64,000 bases of DNA from CAZHOV01 sp964534315 (GCA_964534315.1 CAZHOV010000001.1:29242-93241); one strand, 5' to 3'; shown: positions 27,170-37,105, counted from the first letter of the stretch. Numbers and translations are program-made. The notes: generated from the sequence alone by a model not told the origin.

Positions 27170-27475
27170 ATGAAAAAAACGAGTTTTAGTGATCTTATAA
27201 ATTCTCCAAAGCCTGTCATTATTGACTTTTATGCAGATTGGTGTGGCCCTTGCAAGGTTTTTCACCCAATATTAGATGAGCTGAAAGAAGAAATGGGTGC
27301 AAAGATCAGAGTGATAAAGATAGATGTTGATAAAAATCAGGCACTATCTTCTAAGTTACAGGTTAGAAGTATACCTACGGTAATGATTTTCCAGAATGGA
27401 GAAGCTAAATGGCGTGCTGCAGGGGTACAATCCTTACAGACGCTAAAGAGTGAATTAGCAAATATTGGCGTATAA
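27170..27475 (+). CDS. Thioredoxin
   Basis: A 101-residue single-domain thioredoxin with the active site W24-C-G-P-C28 and the cis-proline loop 'VRSIPTVMIF'. There is no signal peptide, so it is cytoplasmic and would reduce protein disulfides. It stands alone and converges on an exported hypothetical gene; both end at a shared hairpin (27480-27500). Confidence 0.94.
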   Translation: MKKTSFSDLINSPKPVIIDFYADWCGPCKVFHPILDELKEEMGAKIRVIKIDVDKNQALSSKLQVRSIPTVMIFQNGEAKWRAAGVQSLQTLKSELANIGV

Positions 27476-27479
27476 ATAG

Positions 27480-27500
27480 AAGGGGGCTTAGTGCCCCCTT
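27480..27500. terminator. Shared bidirectional terminator
   Basis: AAGGGGGC (27480-27487) and GCCCCCTT (27493-27500) form an 8-bp stem with loop TTAGT. The right part contains the stop codon and last codons of the minus-strand gene that starts at 28465. Confidence 0.8.
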
Positions 27501-28465
27501 GCTAAAAAGAGTGCATTCTCCAGCTCAAAGGAACTGATTTGCCTTCTGCCTGTAAGGTATAGAAATAGATTTTCGCCATTTGTAGCTGAAAATCCTATCT
27601 GATATTTCTCTTCAGTTGGTCCGGCAAGTTCATCCATTCTTTCCTTTACTTTTTTAATTTCATATTCATCTATTTTGGTCTCTCGCGTGCCATCGTCAAA
27701 AGAAAGGATTTGCTTGACAACTACATGATAACTTCTGATAATTTTAATCTTCGTTTCCGTTTCTTCTGCCAAGGTATCAGGCGTGCCGGCGATCGTATCT
27801 GTTCTAACTTCTTCTTTATGCTTTGATTTTTTCTTTATTTCTTTTTCAATGATCTTTTCTCTCATCTCAAAAGAAATGCTCGTGCTGTCTCTACGTTGGA
27901 GCCGCTGTTGGACTCCTTTATTATTATGTATTTTTAGAAATGGTCGAAACTGTGTTCCCCAGATGCTGTCAGGGTATTTTACCTCCAACTCATTACGATC
28001 AGTGAAGAATTGCGTTTCCTGTTTGGCGAGTTCTTCGGTAAGCAGTGGAAGAAAGAAAATGATTTCTTCTTCTTTGGTGGATCTTCTGAAAACAAGAGCA
28101 TCCACCTGTTTTTTCCTATTGAGTATAACTTTCAGGTGTCCTTGCAATCTGGCATCTCTCGCATTGATGAGTAGTAGTTTAAATCCGTAGTCGGTTGTAT
28201 TGATGTTATTGATATTGTAAACGCCTTCGATATCCTTCCCTTTGACATAAAGATTATTCATGGTGATACCAAACGAGTATTCGCCCGGATTGATCTTCTC
28301 CTTTGACTGTCCGGGTATTTCTATCACTGAAGGTTTAAAATCATAACCGAGCAGTTCAGTCGGATCGGAAAATTTCCGGTCGGAGGAATAGGAAAAGAAG
28401 GCTTGAGCATTTATACCAAGGATTAATAAGCAACTAAAGAGGGTAAGTGTTATTTTTAGCATCAT
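27488..28465 (-). CDS. Exported hypothetical protein
   Basis: A signal peptide (MLKITLTLFSCLLILGINAQA) precedes a 300-residue mature part without a recognised domain. The middle (about 190-245) is highly charged (MREKIIEKEIKKKSKHKEEVRTD) and probably disordered; flanking parts look like beta strands. It lies 1 bp after the ftcD stop on the same strand, so it is probably cotranscribed. No function is proposed. Confidence 0.75.
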   Translation of the reverse strand: MMLKITLTLFSCLLILGINAQAFFSYSSDRKFSDPTELLGYDFKPSVIEIPGQSKEKINPGEYSFGITMNNLYVKGKDIEGVYNINNINTTDYGFKLLLINARDARLQGHLKVILNRKKQVDALVFRRSTKEEEIIFFLPLLTEELAKQETQFFTDRNELEVKYPDSIWGTQFRPFLKIHNNKGVQQRLQRRDSTSISFEMREKIIEKEIKKKSKHKEEVRTDTIAGTPDTLAEETETKIKIIRSYHVVVKQILSFDDGTRETKIDEYEIKKVKERMDELAGPTEEKYQIGFSATNGENLFLYLTGRRQISSFELENALFLARGH

Positions 28466-28466
28466 T

Positions 28467-30155
28467 TTATTCGAGATTTTTATTTAGTATTTCCATGATT
28501 TCAGCTTCTTCCCGTTCTGCTTTTTCCAGGTATTGGCGACCTTTTTCCAACACTTCTTTTACAAACTCTTTATCCTTCAATCCGCTGGTATTGATTTTTA
28601 CATTGAGATAAGCCCCTCTAATCGCTGCTCTTGTACAGAGGGCGCCCACTGCACCGTCTGTGATAGAGTTGGGGTTACCGGTAAGGACCATGGCTTTAAT
28701 CAATTCGAAGGCTTCAAAGCATTTTTCGATAACATTAAAGGGGACTTGGATAGCGTATTTTGTTGCTTCTTCGATCGCTTCTTTTCGTTTGGCTTTTTCC
28801 TCTTCCGAGCTTTTGGGCATTCGCATAGCTGAGATGATGGCATTAAAGGAGTGGGTATCTTCGTCAACCAATTTTAAGAGGTCTTTTTTTAGCTGTTGGC
28901 CCTTTTCCGCCCACACCGAGAATTCCTCCCACTTACTGTCCCAGCCGCGTTTATGAGAAGAGATATTAGCCACCATAGTAGCAAGTGAAACACCTAAAGC
29001 GCCTACATAAGCTGAAATGGATCCGCCTCCTGGAGCTACGCTTTCGGAAGCTGTTTCGTTGGCAAAATCGGTCAGTTTCATATTGATCAGCGGCGTATTC
29101 TGGTCTTCTTCCAACTGATATTCGATAATTTTTTTCTTTGGGTCGAAGGGGGTAAGTTCATCCAATCCGAGCGATTTGACAGCGATCTTGATTATTTCAT
29201 CTTCTGAGACCCCTAGCGATCTTTCTTGTTGACGGAGGAAGTATTTTCCTGCGTCCAGCATTACTTTCAGGGGAACCAGGCCGACCAATTCAGACCCTGT
29301 AACACGGAGCCCTCTTTTATTGGCACTTTTACGGCACGCTTCAAAAGCGATGTGCAGGGGGGTGTCGCTGATATTGGTGATATTCATGGATATTTGTGCA
29401 ATACCATATTCTTCGATATACCAGCCGATAGCTTTCACTGATTTGCAAGTGCCGGAAATTCTTAACGGATCTCCATTCTCATCTCTGACGATTTCGCCTG
29501 TTATGGGGTCTCCTGTTCGTTTGACTCGTCCTTTTTCTCTGATATCGAAGGCGACAGAGTTAGTTCTTCTGACAGAGGTCGTATTGAGGTTGACATTATA
29601 GGCGATGAGGAAGTCGCGGGCACCTACAGCCGTGGCTCCGGCTTTAGCGTTGAATTTAACAGGTCCGTAGTCTGGTTTTCCCTGGGGCGTTCCGATTTTA
29701 TCGGGTAGCGCCTCGTATTCGCCTGCTCTGACGACGGCTAGATTCTGGCGTTCGGGTCGAGTGGCGGCAGCTTCATACATGTAGATGGGAATATCGAGTT
29801 GCTTTCCGGCCATTTCACCTAATTGGTGTGCATATTCGGCAACTTCCTCCATCGTTATATTGGCGACGGGAACGAGTGGGCACACATCGGTTGCTCCCAT
29901 TCTGGGGTGTTCGCCCTGGTGCTTGCTCATATCAATCAGTTCGGCCGCTTTTTGCATGGCCAGGAAAGCAGCCTGAACAACAGGTTGGGGTTCGCCGACG
30001 AAGGTGACTACAGTACGGTTGGTCGCTTTTCCGGGATCTACATCCAGCAGTTTTACACCTTCTACACTTTCAATTTGGTCAGTTATTTGTCGGATAATGG
30101 TTAAATCGCGTCCTTCACTAAAATTCGGAACGCATTCGATGAGTTGTTTAGTCAT
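28467..30155 (-). CDS. ftcD: Glutamate formimidoyltransferase / formimidoyltetrahydrofolate cyclodeaminase
   Basis: The N-terminal formiminotransferase domains (about 1-330) start with 'IECVPNFSEGRD' and include 'HPRMGATDVCPLVPV'. A C-terminal cyclodeaminase domain (about 360-550) contains 'APGGGSISAYVGALGVSLATMV'. The 562-residue fusion is the standard bifunctional enzyme of histidine degradation, moving the formimino group from formiminoglutamate to tetrahydrofolate. No hut genes are nearby. Confidence 0.94.
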   Translation of the reverse strand: MTKQLIECVPNFSEGRDLTIIRQITDQIESVEGVKLLDVDPGKATNRTVVTFVGEPQPVVQAAFLAMQKAAELIDMSKHQGEHPRMGATDVCPLVPVANITMEEVAEYAHQLGEMAGKQLDIPIYMYEAAATRPERQNLAVVRAGEYEALPDKIGTPQGKPDYGPVKFNAKAGATAVGARDFLIAYNVNLNTTSVRRTNSVAFDIREKGRVKRTGDPITGEIVRDENGDPLRISGTCKSVKAIGWYIEEYGIAQISMNITNISDTPLHIAFEACRKSANKRGLRVTGSELVGLVPLKVMLDAGKYFLRQQERSLGVSEDEIIKIAVKSLGLDELTPFDPKKKIIEYQLEEDQNTPLINMKLTDFANETASESVAPGGGSISAYVGALGVSLATMVANISSHKRGWDSKWEEFSVWAEKGQQLKKDLLKLVDEDTHSFNAIISAMRMPKSSEEEKAKRKEAIEEATKYAIQVPFNVIEKCFEAFELIKAMVLTGNPNSITDGAVGALCTRAAIRGAYLNVKINTSGLKDKEFVKEVLEKGRQYLEKAEREEAEIMEILNKNLE

Positions 30156-30325
30156 AAATGTGAGCGGATTTGAAATTCAATCAATGCTGTTAATTTAGGT
30201 GAATTCGGTAAAATGCAAAAACCTTTTACCGTTTATCTGCAAAATTTATAGAAGATAAGTAGAGGTTTGTCGAATATGATAAAAATCTATGGTAGGTAAT
30301 CTTTATCGCATCTTCTTTGTTGTAA

Positions 30326-30333
30326 TACCTTTG
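30326..30333 (+). promoter_or_regulatory. Probable -7 element for the TonB receptor operon
   Basis: TACCTTTG fits TAnnTTTG and lies 41 bp before the TTG start codon at 30375. A -33 element is not clear. Confidence 0.4.
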
Positions 30334-30374
30334 TGTAAACAATTGCCCGATTTTCTAAACCTAAACAAAAGAAC

Positions 30375-32717
30375 TTGAAAAACATTACCCTGCTCGTGGT
30401 TTTTTTACTTTCATCCCTATTTTTGATAGGGCAAGACCACACTGTTCGAGGCGTTCTTAAAGATGCTGAGAATGGAGAAACGTTAATTGGCGCCACTGTT
30501 TTCGAAAAAGAAACTGGCCAGGGAACGGCTACCAATGAATATGGCTTCTATTCCATGACATTGGCGTCAGGCAAAACCTACACCCTTGTGTTTAGCTATG
30601 TGGGGTATGCTGATCTTGAACAAGAGATTTATCTTGACAAGGATACCGTTATCAATATTGAGCTATCGAGCGGTGTGGAATTAGAGGAGCTTGTGGTAGA
30701 AGCGAATTCTTTCAGAGAGCAACTGCAGTCTACCGAGATGAGTGTGGAGGCAATCTCCATTAAAGAGGCCAAAGCCATTCCCGCTATTTTTGGGGAGGTT
30801 GATGTAATCAAAACCATTCAGCTGAAGCCTGGGATCACTTCTGGATCAGAAGGAAGCACAGGGCTGTTTGTGAGAGGCGGGGCAGGTGATCAAAATTTAA
30901 TCTTGCTTGACGAGGCTACGGTCTATAATGCCAATCACCTTTTTGGCTTTTTCAGCACGTTCAATGCGGATGCCATCAAAGATATTAAGGTGTATAAGGG
31001 AGGGTTTCCAGCCCAATACAGCGGTCGATTATCATCTGTGATCGATGTTAAATTAAAAGAGGGGAACAATCGGAAATTTGCTGCATCGGGCGGTATTGGG
31101 TTAATCTCTTCCAGACTGACAGTAGAGGGGCCTATTCAAAAGGAGAAGTCTTCTTTTATGGTTTCGGGCAGACGTACTTATGTCGACCTGATCACCCGGC
31201 AAATCAATCGCGCCAACGAGGATAATGCTGATTTTGAGCCAATTCCTGATTATTATTTTTACGATCTGAATGCCAAAGTAAACTACGAGTTTAGCGATAA
31301 AGACCGGCTTTATCTGAGTGGCTATTTTGGTCGGGACGTGTTTGGGTTTGATGGCGACTTTTTTGATTTTGATTTTGACTGGGGGAATGAAACCGGAACG
31401 GTCCGTTGGAATCATGTCTACAATCCCAAATTATTTTCCAATACAACGCTGACCTATTCCAATTATAAGTATGATATCACCAATAGAGTGACGGGATTTT
31501 CCTTCAACTTAGGCTCCAACATCCGGGACATTAATTTGAAGGTCGACTATTATTATGCATTAAATAATAAGCATACGATGCGTTTTGGATTGAGAGGGAC
31601 CAACCATCAGTTTACAGTGGGGCGTTTAAAGGCAGGGAGTGATGACGGAGAGATTTCTTTTAGCTCGGGTTTGGATTTGACGGGTAATTCGTTTGGCGCC
31701 TATTTTTCGGACGAGATTAATTGGACTGACCGCCTGAAGATGAATTTGGGGTTGCATCTATCTGGTTTTCTATATGAGGGAGATGTAAATTGGGGGCTTG
31801 AGCCAAGGTTTGCATCGACTTACCAGGTGAATGATCGTTTCTCAGTAAAGGCCAGTTATGCAAGGATGTTTCAATATGTGCATCTCGTAGCTAATTCGGG
31901 GATTGCCCTGCCTACTGATATTTGGTACCCAACAACGGATCTTGTAAAGCCGCAAATTTCTGATCAGGTAGCTGCGGGAGGGGTTTTCAAGCTTTCTGAA
32001 AGTTTGCTGCTGACGAATGAATATTATTACAAATGGTTGGATAATCAGATTGAATTCAGGGATCATGCCCAGCTTTTTGCCAATGATAATCTGGAAGAGG
32101 AATTTGCCTTTGGAGACGGTTTTGCTTACGGGATGGAGTTTGGAATTGAGAAAACCAAAGGAAAATTAAAAGGTTGGCTTGGTTATACCTTAACGTTTAT
32201 TAGAAGAGGTAATTTTGAATTGGTAGATGGCGGACAAATTATGGAAGGGCGGTACTTTCCTCCGCGCTATGATCGCCGGCATGATATCTCTCTGGTGGGT
32301 ATTTATGATATCAATCGCAAACTGACGGTAACCGGTACTTTTGTATATGGATCGGGAGATATTAGCTGGCTGCCTTCCGGGCGCTTTTTCTTCCAGGATG
32401 TTAATGGGCAAACGATTGATCCAGCCGTGCCGGTTTTTGAAGACCGGAATACGTTTCGATTACCTCCCTATTATAGATTGGATTTAGGCTTAATGATTAA
32501 ATTCTTTCCTAAATGGGGAGAGAATAACCTTACTATAAGTGTATATAACGTACTGAATCGAAGAAATCCATACTTCGTCTATATAGAACCAGAATTTGAG
32601 GATCTGCAGGATATAGATGGAAATGTAATCGGAGAAGTGTATACCGGGTCGGCGGCCAAGCAGGTTTCGCTGTTTCCTATCCTTCCTTCAATTACCTGGA
32701 ATTTTACTATTAACTAA
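30375..32717 (+). CDS. TonB-dependent outer membrane receptor with carboxypeptidase-like domain
   Basis: The start is a TTG at 30375 that gives MKNITLLVVFLLSSLFLIGQ, a clear signal peptide. A carboxypeptidase-D-like domain (about 22-105) precedes the plug ('VRGGAGDQNLILLDEATVYNANHLFGFFSTFNADAIKDIKVYKGGFPAQYSGRL') and a 22-strand barrel ending 'LFPILPSITWNFTIN'. It transports an unknown substrate with TonB energy. It is followed 15 bp later by a DUF4249 lipoprotein, a pairing usual in Bacteroidota and comparable to a SusC/SusD-like pair without a SusD homologue. Confidence 0.93.
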   Translation: MKNITLLVVFLLSSLFLIGQDHTVRGVLKDAENGETLIGATVFEKETGQGTATNEYGFYSMTLASGKTYTLVFSYVGYADLEQEIYLDKDTVINIELSSGVELEELVVEANSFREQLQSTEMSVEAISIKEAKAIPAIFGEVDVIKTIQLKPGITSGSEGSTGLFVRGGAGDQNLILLDEATVYNANHLFGFFSTFNADAIKDIKVYKGGFPAQYSGRLSSVIDVKLKEGNNRKFAASGGIGLISSRLTVEGPIQKEKSSFMVSGRRTYVDLITRQINRANEDNADFEPIPDYYFYDLNAKVNYEFSDKDRLYLSGYFGRDVFGFDGDFFDFDFDWGNETGTVRWNHVYNPKLFSNTTLTYSNYKYDITNRVTGFSFNLGSNIRDINLKVDYYYALNNKHTMRFGLRGTNHQFTVGRLKAGSDDGEISFSSGLDLTGNSFGAYFSDEINWTDRLKMNLGLHLSGFLYEGDVNWGLEPRFASTYQVNDRFSVKASYARMFQYVHLVANSGIALPTDIWYPTTDLVKPQISDQVAAGGVFKLSESLLLTNEYYYKWLDNQIEFRDHAQLFANDNLEEEFAFGDGFAYGMEFGIEKTKGKLKGWLGYTLTFIRRGNFELVDGGQIMEGRYFPPRYDRRHDISLVGIYDINRKLTVTGTFVYGSGDISWLPSGRFFFQDVNGQTIDPAVPVFEDRNTFRLPPYYRLDLGLMIKFFPKWGENNLTISVYNVLNRRNPYFVYIEPEFEDLQDIDGNVIGEVYTGSAAKQVSLFPILPSITWNFTIN

Positions 32718-32732
32718 TCAAAACTGAAAAAA

Positions 32733-33593
32733 ATGAACTTTAGATATATTCTTTTTTCGATCTTTTCTCTTTTGATATTTAATGCTTGCGGCAATCTGGA
32801 ACGGGAAATAGAAGTGGAGTTGCCGGAGTATGATAGCCAGATTGTGGTAGAATGTTATTTAGAGCCTGGAGCGCCTTTTCGCATGTTGTTAACGCGAAGT
32901 GCTGGTTATTTTGATCCTGTAAATGTAGATGAGCCGCTCAGCTATTTAAACTCTATTTTAGAGCAAGAGGCTACGGTTCGAATCAAACACAATTCGAAAG
33001 TTTATGAATTGGCTAATGAAAATATTCTAACCCCCAATTTTTTTAACTCGGAGACCAATAAAATTTCTAATTATTACTTGGAGGAATTGGTGCCGGTTAA
33101 TTATGATCAGCCCTTTGAATTAGAGATTATCACTAAAGACGGAGAAGAGATCAGGGCAACGACGCGACTCTTCAAACCCATCCCCATTGATAGTATTGTG
33201 TATGAGTTTGGTACAAATGATTCTGCCCGGGTATTAACTTATTTCAACGATGATCCGGACGAGCTTAATTTTTATCGTAGGATGCTTCATCGGAATTCGC
33301 TGGATAGTTTTCCTGAGCAAGACTTTATAACCGATGACCAGTTTATTGATAATTCACAGGTTGTATTCGGCACGGGATATGAGTATGCTGTAGGAGACAC
33401 AATTATCAATACGCTATTCACTATTGAGGAGGCCTATTATGATTTTTTGGTAAGTGTGAGCAATTCCATAGATGCAAACGGCAATCCGTTTGCCCAACCT
33501 GGGATGATTGTTTCCAATATAGAGGGGAATGGTAATGCAATCGGAATTTTTACAGGGTTAAGTTTTTATCAGGAGAAGACAATAATTGAATGA
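32733..33593 (+). CDS. DUF4249 lipoprotein
   Basis: The lipoprotein signal MNFRYILFSIFSLLIFNAC has the lipobox FNAC at 16-19. The mature part shows the DUF4249 opening ('EIEVELPEYDSQIVVECYLEPGAPFRMLLTRSAGYFDP') and is normal length (286). These proteins are encoded directly after TonB-dependent receptors and probably cap or assist them on the cell surface. The stop codon lies within the left arm of the terminator shared with msrB. Confidence 0.88.
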   Translation: MNFRYILFSIFSLLIFNACGNLEREIEVELPEYDSQIVVECYLEPGAPFRMLLTRSAGYFDPVNVDEPLSYLNSILEQEATVRIKHNSKVYELANENILTPNFFNSETNKISNYYLEELVPVNYDQPFELEIITKDGEEIRATTRLFKPIPIDSIVYEFGTNDSARVLTYFNDDPDELNFYRRMLHRNSLDSFPEQDFITDDQFIDNSQVVFGTGYEYAVGDTIINTLFTIEEAYYDFLVSVSNSIDANGNPFAQPGMIVSNIEGNGNAIGIFTGLSFYQEKTIIE

Positions 33594-33639
33594 TAAAAGA
33601 ATAAAAAAGGCCCGAACGGGCCTTTTTTATTCTTTTATC
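33592..33639. terminator. 22-bp bidirectional terminator shared by DUF4249 and msrB genes
   Basis: 33592-33613 pairs perfectly with 33618-33639 (loop GAAC), A/T-rich outside and GGCCC inside. The TGA of the DUF4249 gene overlaps the left arm and the last codons plus stop of msrB are in the right arm. Confidence 0.9.
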
Positions 33640-34016
33640 ACATCGGGAAGCTGTTCTCCTTCTTTTACAAATCGCATGGAAAGCGAATTTACACAATGCC
33701 TGGTGTTTTTGAGTGTGAATCGTTCTCCGAAAAAGACGTGCCCCAGGTGTCCGCCACAATTATTACAAAGAATTTCTGTCCTTCTGCCGTCGGCGTCGGT
33801 TTCTCTTTTTACGGCTCCTTCAATTTCATCGTCGAAGCTGGGCCATCCGCACCCGGAGGCAAATTTATCTTCTGACGTATACAGGGGGTTGTTGCATCTT
33901 CTGCAGATGTAAGTCCCCGGTAATTTGTTATCATTATACTCACCTGTGAATGGACGTTCTGTGCCTTTATGGACAAGGATACGTTCTTCTTCTTTTGATA
34001 ATTTATTATATGCCAT
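33627..34016 (-). CDS. msrB: Peptide-methionine (R)-S-oxide reductase
   Basis: The zinc-binding cysteine pairs CRRC and CNNC, 'GCGWPSF' and the catalytic 'RHCVNSLSMRF' identify MsrB, which repairs methionine-R-sulfoxide in proteins. It is 129 residues with no signal peptide, so it is cytoplasmic. It lies 12 bp after dihydrofolate reductase on the same strand. Its C-terminal codons are embedded in the shared terminator, so the tail sequence is constrained by the hairpin. Confidence 0.95.
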   Translation of the reverse strand: MAYNKLSKEEERILVHKGTERPFTGEYNDNKLPGTYICRRCNNPLYTSEDKFASGCGWPSFDDEIEGAVKRETDADGRRTEILCNNCGGHLGHVFFGERFTLKNTRHCVNSLSMRFVKEGEQLPDVIKE

Positions 34017-34028
34017 TTTACTTTATTT

Positions 34029-34538
34029 TTATTTTTTTAATTCATACACTCTGAACTCGTAATTGTAATCATTTTTTTCGTCTTTTTCATGGGGGTCGCT
34101 AGACTGAAGTTCCCATTGGGTGAAGTCGATTTCAGGGAAATAAACGACCTCATCACCTTCTTTGGGAATAATTTCCGTATCGACCATAGTTAAGTATAAG
34201 CGATCCCAATATTTTTTACTTTGTTCGTAAATAGTAGCGCCACCAATGATAAATATTTCTTCATGGTTTTGTTCTTCAGCTAGTTCTAATGCTTCTTCAA
34301 TGGAATGGGTGATGAGGCAATTGGAAGCATTAAAGAATAGGTCTCTGGTGATGATGATATTGGTTCGTTTAGGCAAGGGCCGACCGATCGACTGGAACGT
34401 TTTTCTGCCCATGAGAATAGGATGATTGATGGTGGTGCGTTTGAAGAATTTGAGATCGGCAGAAAGGTACCAGGGGATTTGATTATTGATACCGATGATG
34501 TTATTTTTTGAAGTAGCGACGATAGCGGATATGAGCAT
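34029..34538 (-). CDS. folA: Dihydrofolate reductase
   Basis: MLISAIVATSKNNIIGINNQIPWYLSADLKFFKRTT and 'ILMGRKTFQSIGRPLP' carry the NADPH and folate-binding motifs; 'IFIIGGATIYEQ' is the second nucleotide contact. The protein (169 residues) regenerates tetrahydrofolate. It is upstream of msrB and downstream of the PBP2 gene on the same strand. No thymidylate synthase gene is near. Confidence 0.95.
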   Translation of the reverse strand: MLISAIVATSKNNIIGINNQIPWYLSADLKFFKRTTINHPILMGRKTFQSIGRPLPKRTNIIITRDLFFNASNCLITHSIEEALELAEEQNHEEIFIIGGATIYEQSKKYWDRLYLTMVDTEIIPKEGDEVVYFPEIDFTQWELQSSDPHEKDEKNDYNYEFRVYELKK

Positions 34539-34566
34539 TGGGTCAAGTATGAAGTATGAAGTATAA

Positions 34567-36423
34567 TTAGGTTTTAGGGATAAGGTTAGCGTTTTTCATA
34601 TTGTTTTCCACCCATTGTCTGGGGTTACTAATTTCGCCTTTAAGGTATTTTTCGATCATCAGGCTGGCGATGGGTGCGGCGTAGGTGGTTCCCCAGCCTC
34701 CGTTTTCGACATAGACTGCGATAGCAATTTTGGGGTCATCCTTGGGGGCAAAGGCAAAAAATACGGAGTGGTCTTTTCCATGTGGATTTTGGGAAGTGCC
34801 TGTTTTTCCACAAATGTCCAGCCCCGGGACATTGGCAGTCCAGCCGGTTCCTGCGGTGACGACCCGTTGCATACCTTCCACTACCGGAATAAAATGTTTG
34901 GCGTCGATGCCTACCTCTTTTCGGGTTGTGTATTGCTTGGGGATAGGTAGATTATTGCTAAATTCTTTGATCAAATGGGGTGGATAGTAATAGCCTCTAT
35001 TGGCCATAATAGCGGCGAGGTTAGCCATTTGGAGAGTGGTTAGCTGAATTTCTCCTTGGCCGATGCCCAATGACATGATAAATGGGGAGCGCCATCCGCC
35101 TTTAGATTTGGGGTAAAGTTTGTCGTAATAGGCCGGGTCTGGTATAAACCCTTTTCCTTCATTCGGGTAATCTGTCCCCAGGGAGTGGCCTAGCCCGAAT
35201 CGGTCGAGGTAGCTATTTAGGTTAGCCAGTCCGATTTCAGGTTGGGTATAGCCTGGTTTGTCGATGATCCTGCGGAAGGTTTGGAAGTAGAAGGAGTTGC
35301 AGGAGTGTTGAAGTGCTGCGACAACGCCATATAGCGGAGGGTGATCGTGGCAGCCATAGGTACGGCCGTTGTAGTAATAGCCCATGTTGCAATCAAAATA
35401 TTGGTTGGGCAGAATTACTTCTTCTTGGAGAGCGACCAGGCTAATAACGGTTTTGAAAATAGAGCCGGGGGGGTATTTGGCCATCACTGAACGATCAAAA
35501 AAGGGCTTGAGCGTATCTTCTAGCAGCTGTTTGAAGGCGTTTCCTCTGTCGCGGTGCAGCGAGAGAAGGTTGGGGTCGTAAGACGGAGAACTGACCATGG
35601 CGAGGATTTCGCCTGTAGAGGGTTCTATGGCTACGATACTACCTGTTTTATTGGCCATTAGTTCTTCTCCGTACTGTTGCAATTCGATATCGATACTGCT
35701 GATGATATCGGTTCCCGAGACGGCAGCCGAGTCGAGGGCGCCATCTTTATATTTATCCACTACTCTGCCCAGATTATCTTTGAGTAAGTAATTCACTCCT
35801 TTTTTACCTTTAAGTTCCTGTTCATAGGCGAGTTCGAGACCGCTGGCGCCGATATAATCACCCAAGGCGTAAGCTCCTTCGGATGATTTTATTTGTTTTG
35901 GGGTAACTTCCTGTATATATCCAAGAACATGGGCACCACGTTTATAGGGATATTTGCGCATGTTTCGGACCTGAACAAAGAATCCGGGAAATTCATAAAG
36001 GCTTTCCTGAAACTTGGCGTAGAGATCTACCGGAATTTTTGACATGAAGACAAACGGTACTGATTTAGAATACTGCTTACTTCTCCAGTTTTTTGACAGT
36101 CGTTTTTCGAATGCTTTTTTGTTAATTCCAAGTAATTGGCAGAAGTAGGCGGTATCCATCTCAGGGCTCAGTTGGTTATAGGTAACCATTAGATCATAGA
36201 TGGGCTCGTTATTAACCAGCAGCCGTTGCTGTCTGTCATAGATAAGTCCTCTAGAGGGATATTTTACATATTTACTAATGGCAACAGAGCTAGCTTTATC
36301 GCGGTAGGTATTGTCGATCACCTGCAAGAATAGTGCTTTTATAAGCAGTGTGGCAGCTGCAATAAAAAACACAATTTGGATGATGCGAAAGCGGTTTCGG
36401 TAGTTGTCAGTGTAATTGGACAT
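34567..36423 (-). CDS. mrdA: Penicillin-binding protein 2 (class B transpeptidase)
   Basis: An N-terminal membrane helix (about 12-34) anchors a pedestal domain and a transpeptidase with the three penicillin-binding motifs: SxxK in 'PPGSIFKTV' (about 317-320), SxN in 'HSCNSF' and KTG in 'CGKTGTSQN'. At 618 residues it is a normal PBP2, which crosslinks peptidoglycan during cell elongation. The usual mreBCD and rodA partners are not adjacent here. Confidence 0.92.
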   Translation of the reverse strand: MSNYTDNYRNRFRIIQIVFFIAAATLLIKALFLQVIDNTYRDKASSVAISKYVKYPSRGLIYDRQQRLLVNNEPIYDLMVTYNQLSPEMDTAYFCQLLGINKKAFEKRLSKNWRSKQYSKSVPFVFMSKIPVDLYAKFQESLYEFPGFFVQVRNMRKYPYKRGAHVLGYIQEVTPKQIKSSEGAYALGDYIGASGLELAYEQELKGKKGVNYLLKDNLGRVVDKYKDGALDSAAVSGTDIISSIDIELQQYGEELMANKTGSIVAIEPSTGEILAMVSSPSYDPNLLSLHRDRGNAFKQLLEDTLKPFFDRSVMAKYPPGSIFKTVISLVALQEEVILPNQYFDCNMGYYYNGRTYGCHDHPPLYGVVAALQHSCNSFYFQTFRRIIDKPGYTQPEIGLANLNSYLDRFGLGHSLGTDYPNEGKGFIPDPAYYDKLYPKSKGGWRSPFIMSLGIGQGEIQLTTLQMANLAAIMANRGYYYPPHLIKEFSNNLPIPKQYTTRKEVGIDAKHFIPVVEGMQRVVTAGTGWTANVPGLDICGKTGTSQNPHGKDHSVFFAFAPKDDPKIAIAVYVENGGWGTTYAAPIASLMIEKYLKGEISNPRQWVENNMKNANLIPKT

Positions 36424-36474
36424 GAATGATTTTCGATTGAATCCTAAATTTACGTAAAATGTACCGGTTGAAAC

Positions 36475-37068
36475 CTATTCTTGGGGCGTTTCTTTAAATT
36501 CGACATTCCGGTAAATGTCTTTAAGGTTTAATTCGAGGTTGACGGATTTAAACGAAATAGTTTCTTCCATATTTTGGCTAGCGCCTAGTTGCCATTTATT
36601 TTCTTCTTCCCGGAAAAAAGTTTCAACGAATGGGCGGTCCTGGCTAACCAGCACGTATTCTTTTAAGGAAGTGGTACTTCTGTAAGCGACAAATTTTTCC
36701 CCATGATCCAAATCAATAGTAGATTTTGAAGTAACTTCAATGATCAAGAATGGGTTGTTAAGGGTGTCAAAATGGTTGTCGGTGAAAGTAGGCTTACCTT
36801 TAATAATAACGATATCCGGATAGAGATAGCTAGAAGTAATTGGATTGAAGACCCGTTGATCACTAGAATAAATCTCATAGCCCTTCTCAATCAATGACTT
36901 GTAAAAGAGAAATACAAGGTTTGTTACAATTCGATTGTGGTTATTACTAGCTCCACCCATGGGTATTAGTTTACCGTTAAAAAATTCAACTTTTTCTTTC
37001 CGGGCTCTTTCATCTTTGAGATAAGCTTCTGCTGAGATATTTTTAGTGGCGATGGAACTCATAATCAC
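36475..37068 (-). CDS. Uma2-family (DUF820) PD-(D/E)XK nuclease-like protein
   Basis: Family features are 'VEFFNGKLIPMGGASNNHNRIVTNLVFLF', 'YLYPDIVIIKG' and 'NPFLIIEVTSKSTIDLDHGEKFVAYRS', which give the D...ExT/K nuclease-like core. At 197 residues it is full length. These proteins are multicopy in many Bacteroidota and cyanobacteria and their role is unknown. The start could also be the second ATG at 37062. Confidence 0.85.
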   Translation of the reverse strand: MIMSSIATKNISAEAYLKDERARKEKVEFFNGKLIPMGGASNNHNRIVTNLVFLFYKSLIEKGYEIYSSDQRVFNPITSSYLYPDIVIIKGKPTFTDNHFDTLNNPFLIIEVTSKSTIDLDHGEKFVAYRSTTSLKEYVLVSQDRPFVETFFREEENKWQLGASQNMEETISFKSVNLELNLKDIYRNVEFKETPQE

Positions 37069-37105
37069 GTATTTTCTTAATTAACCAAGATAATAAAAAT
37101 TGCGT

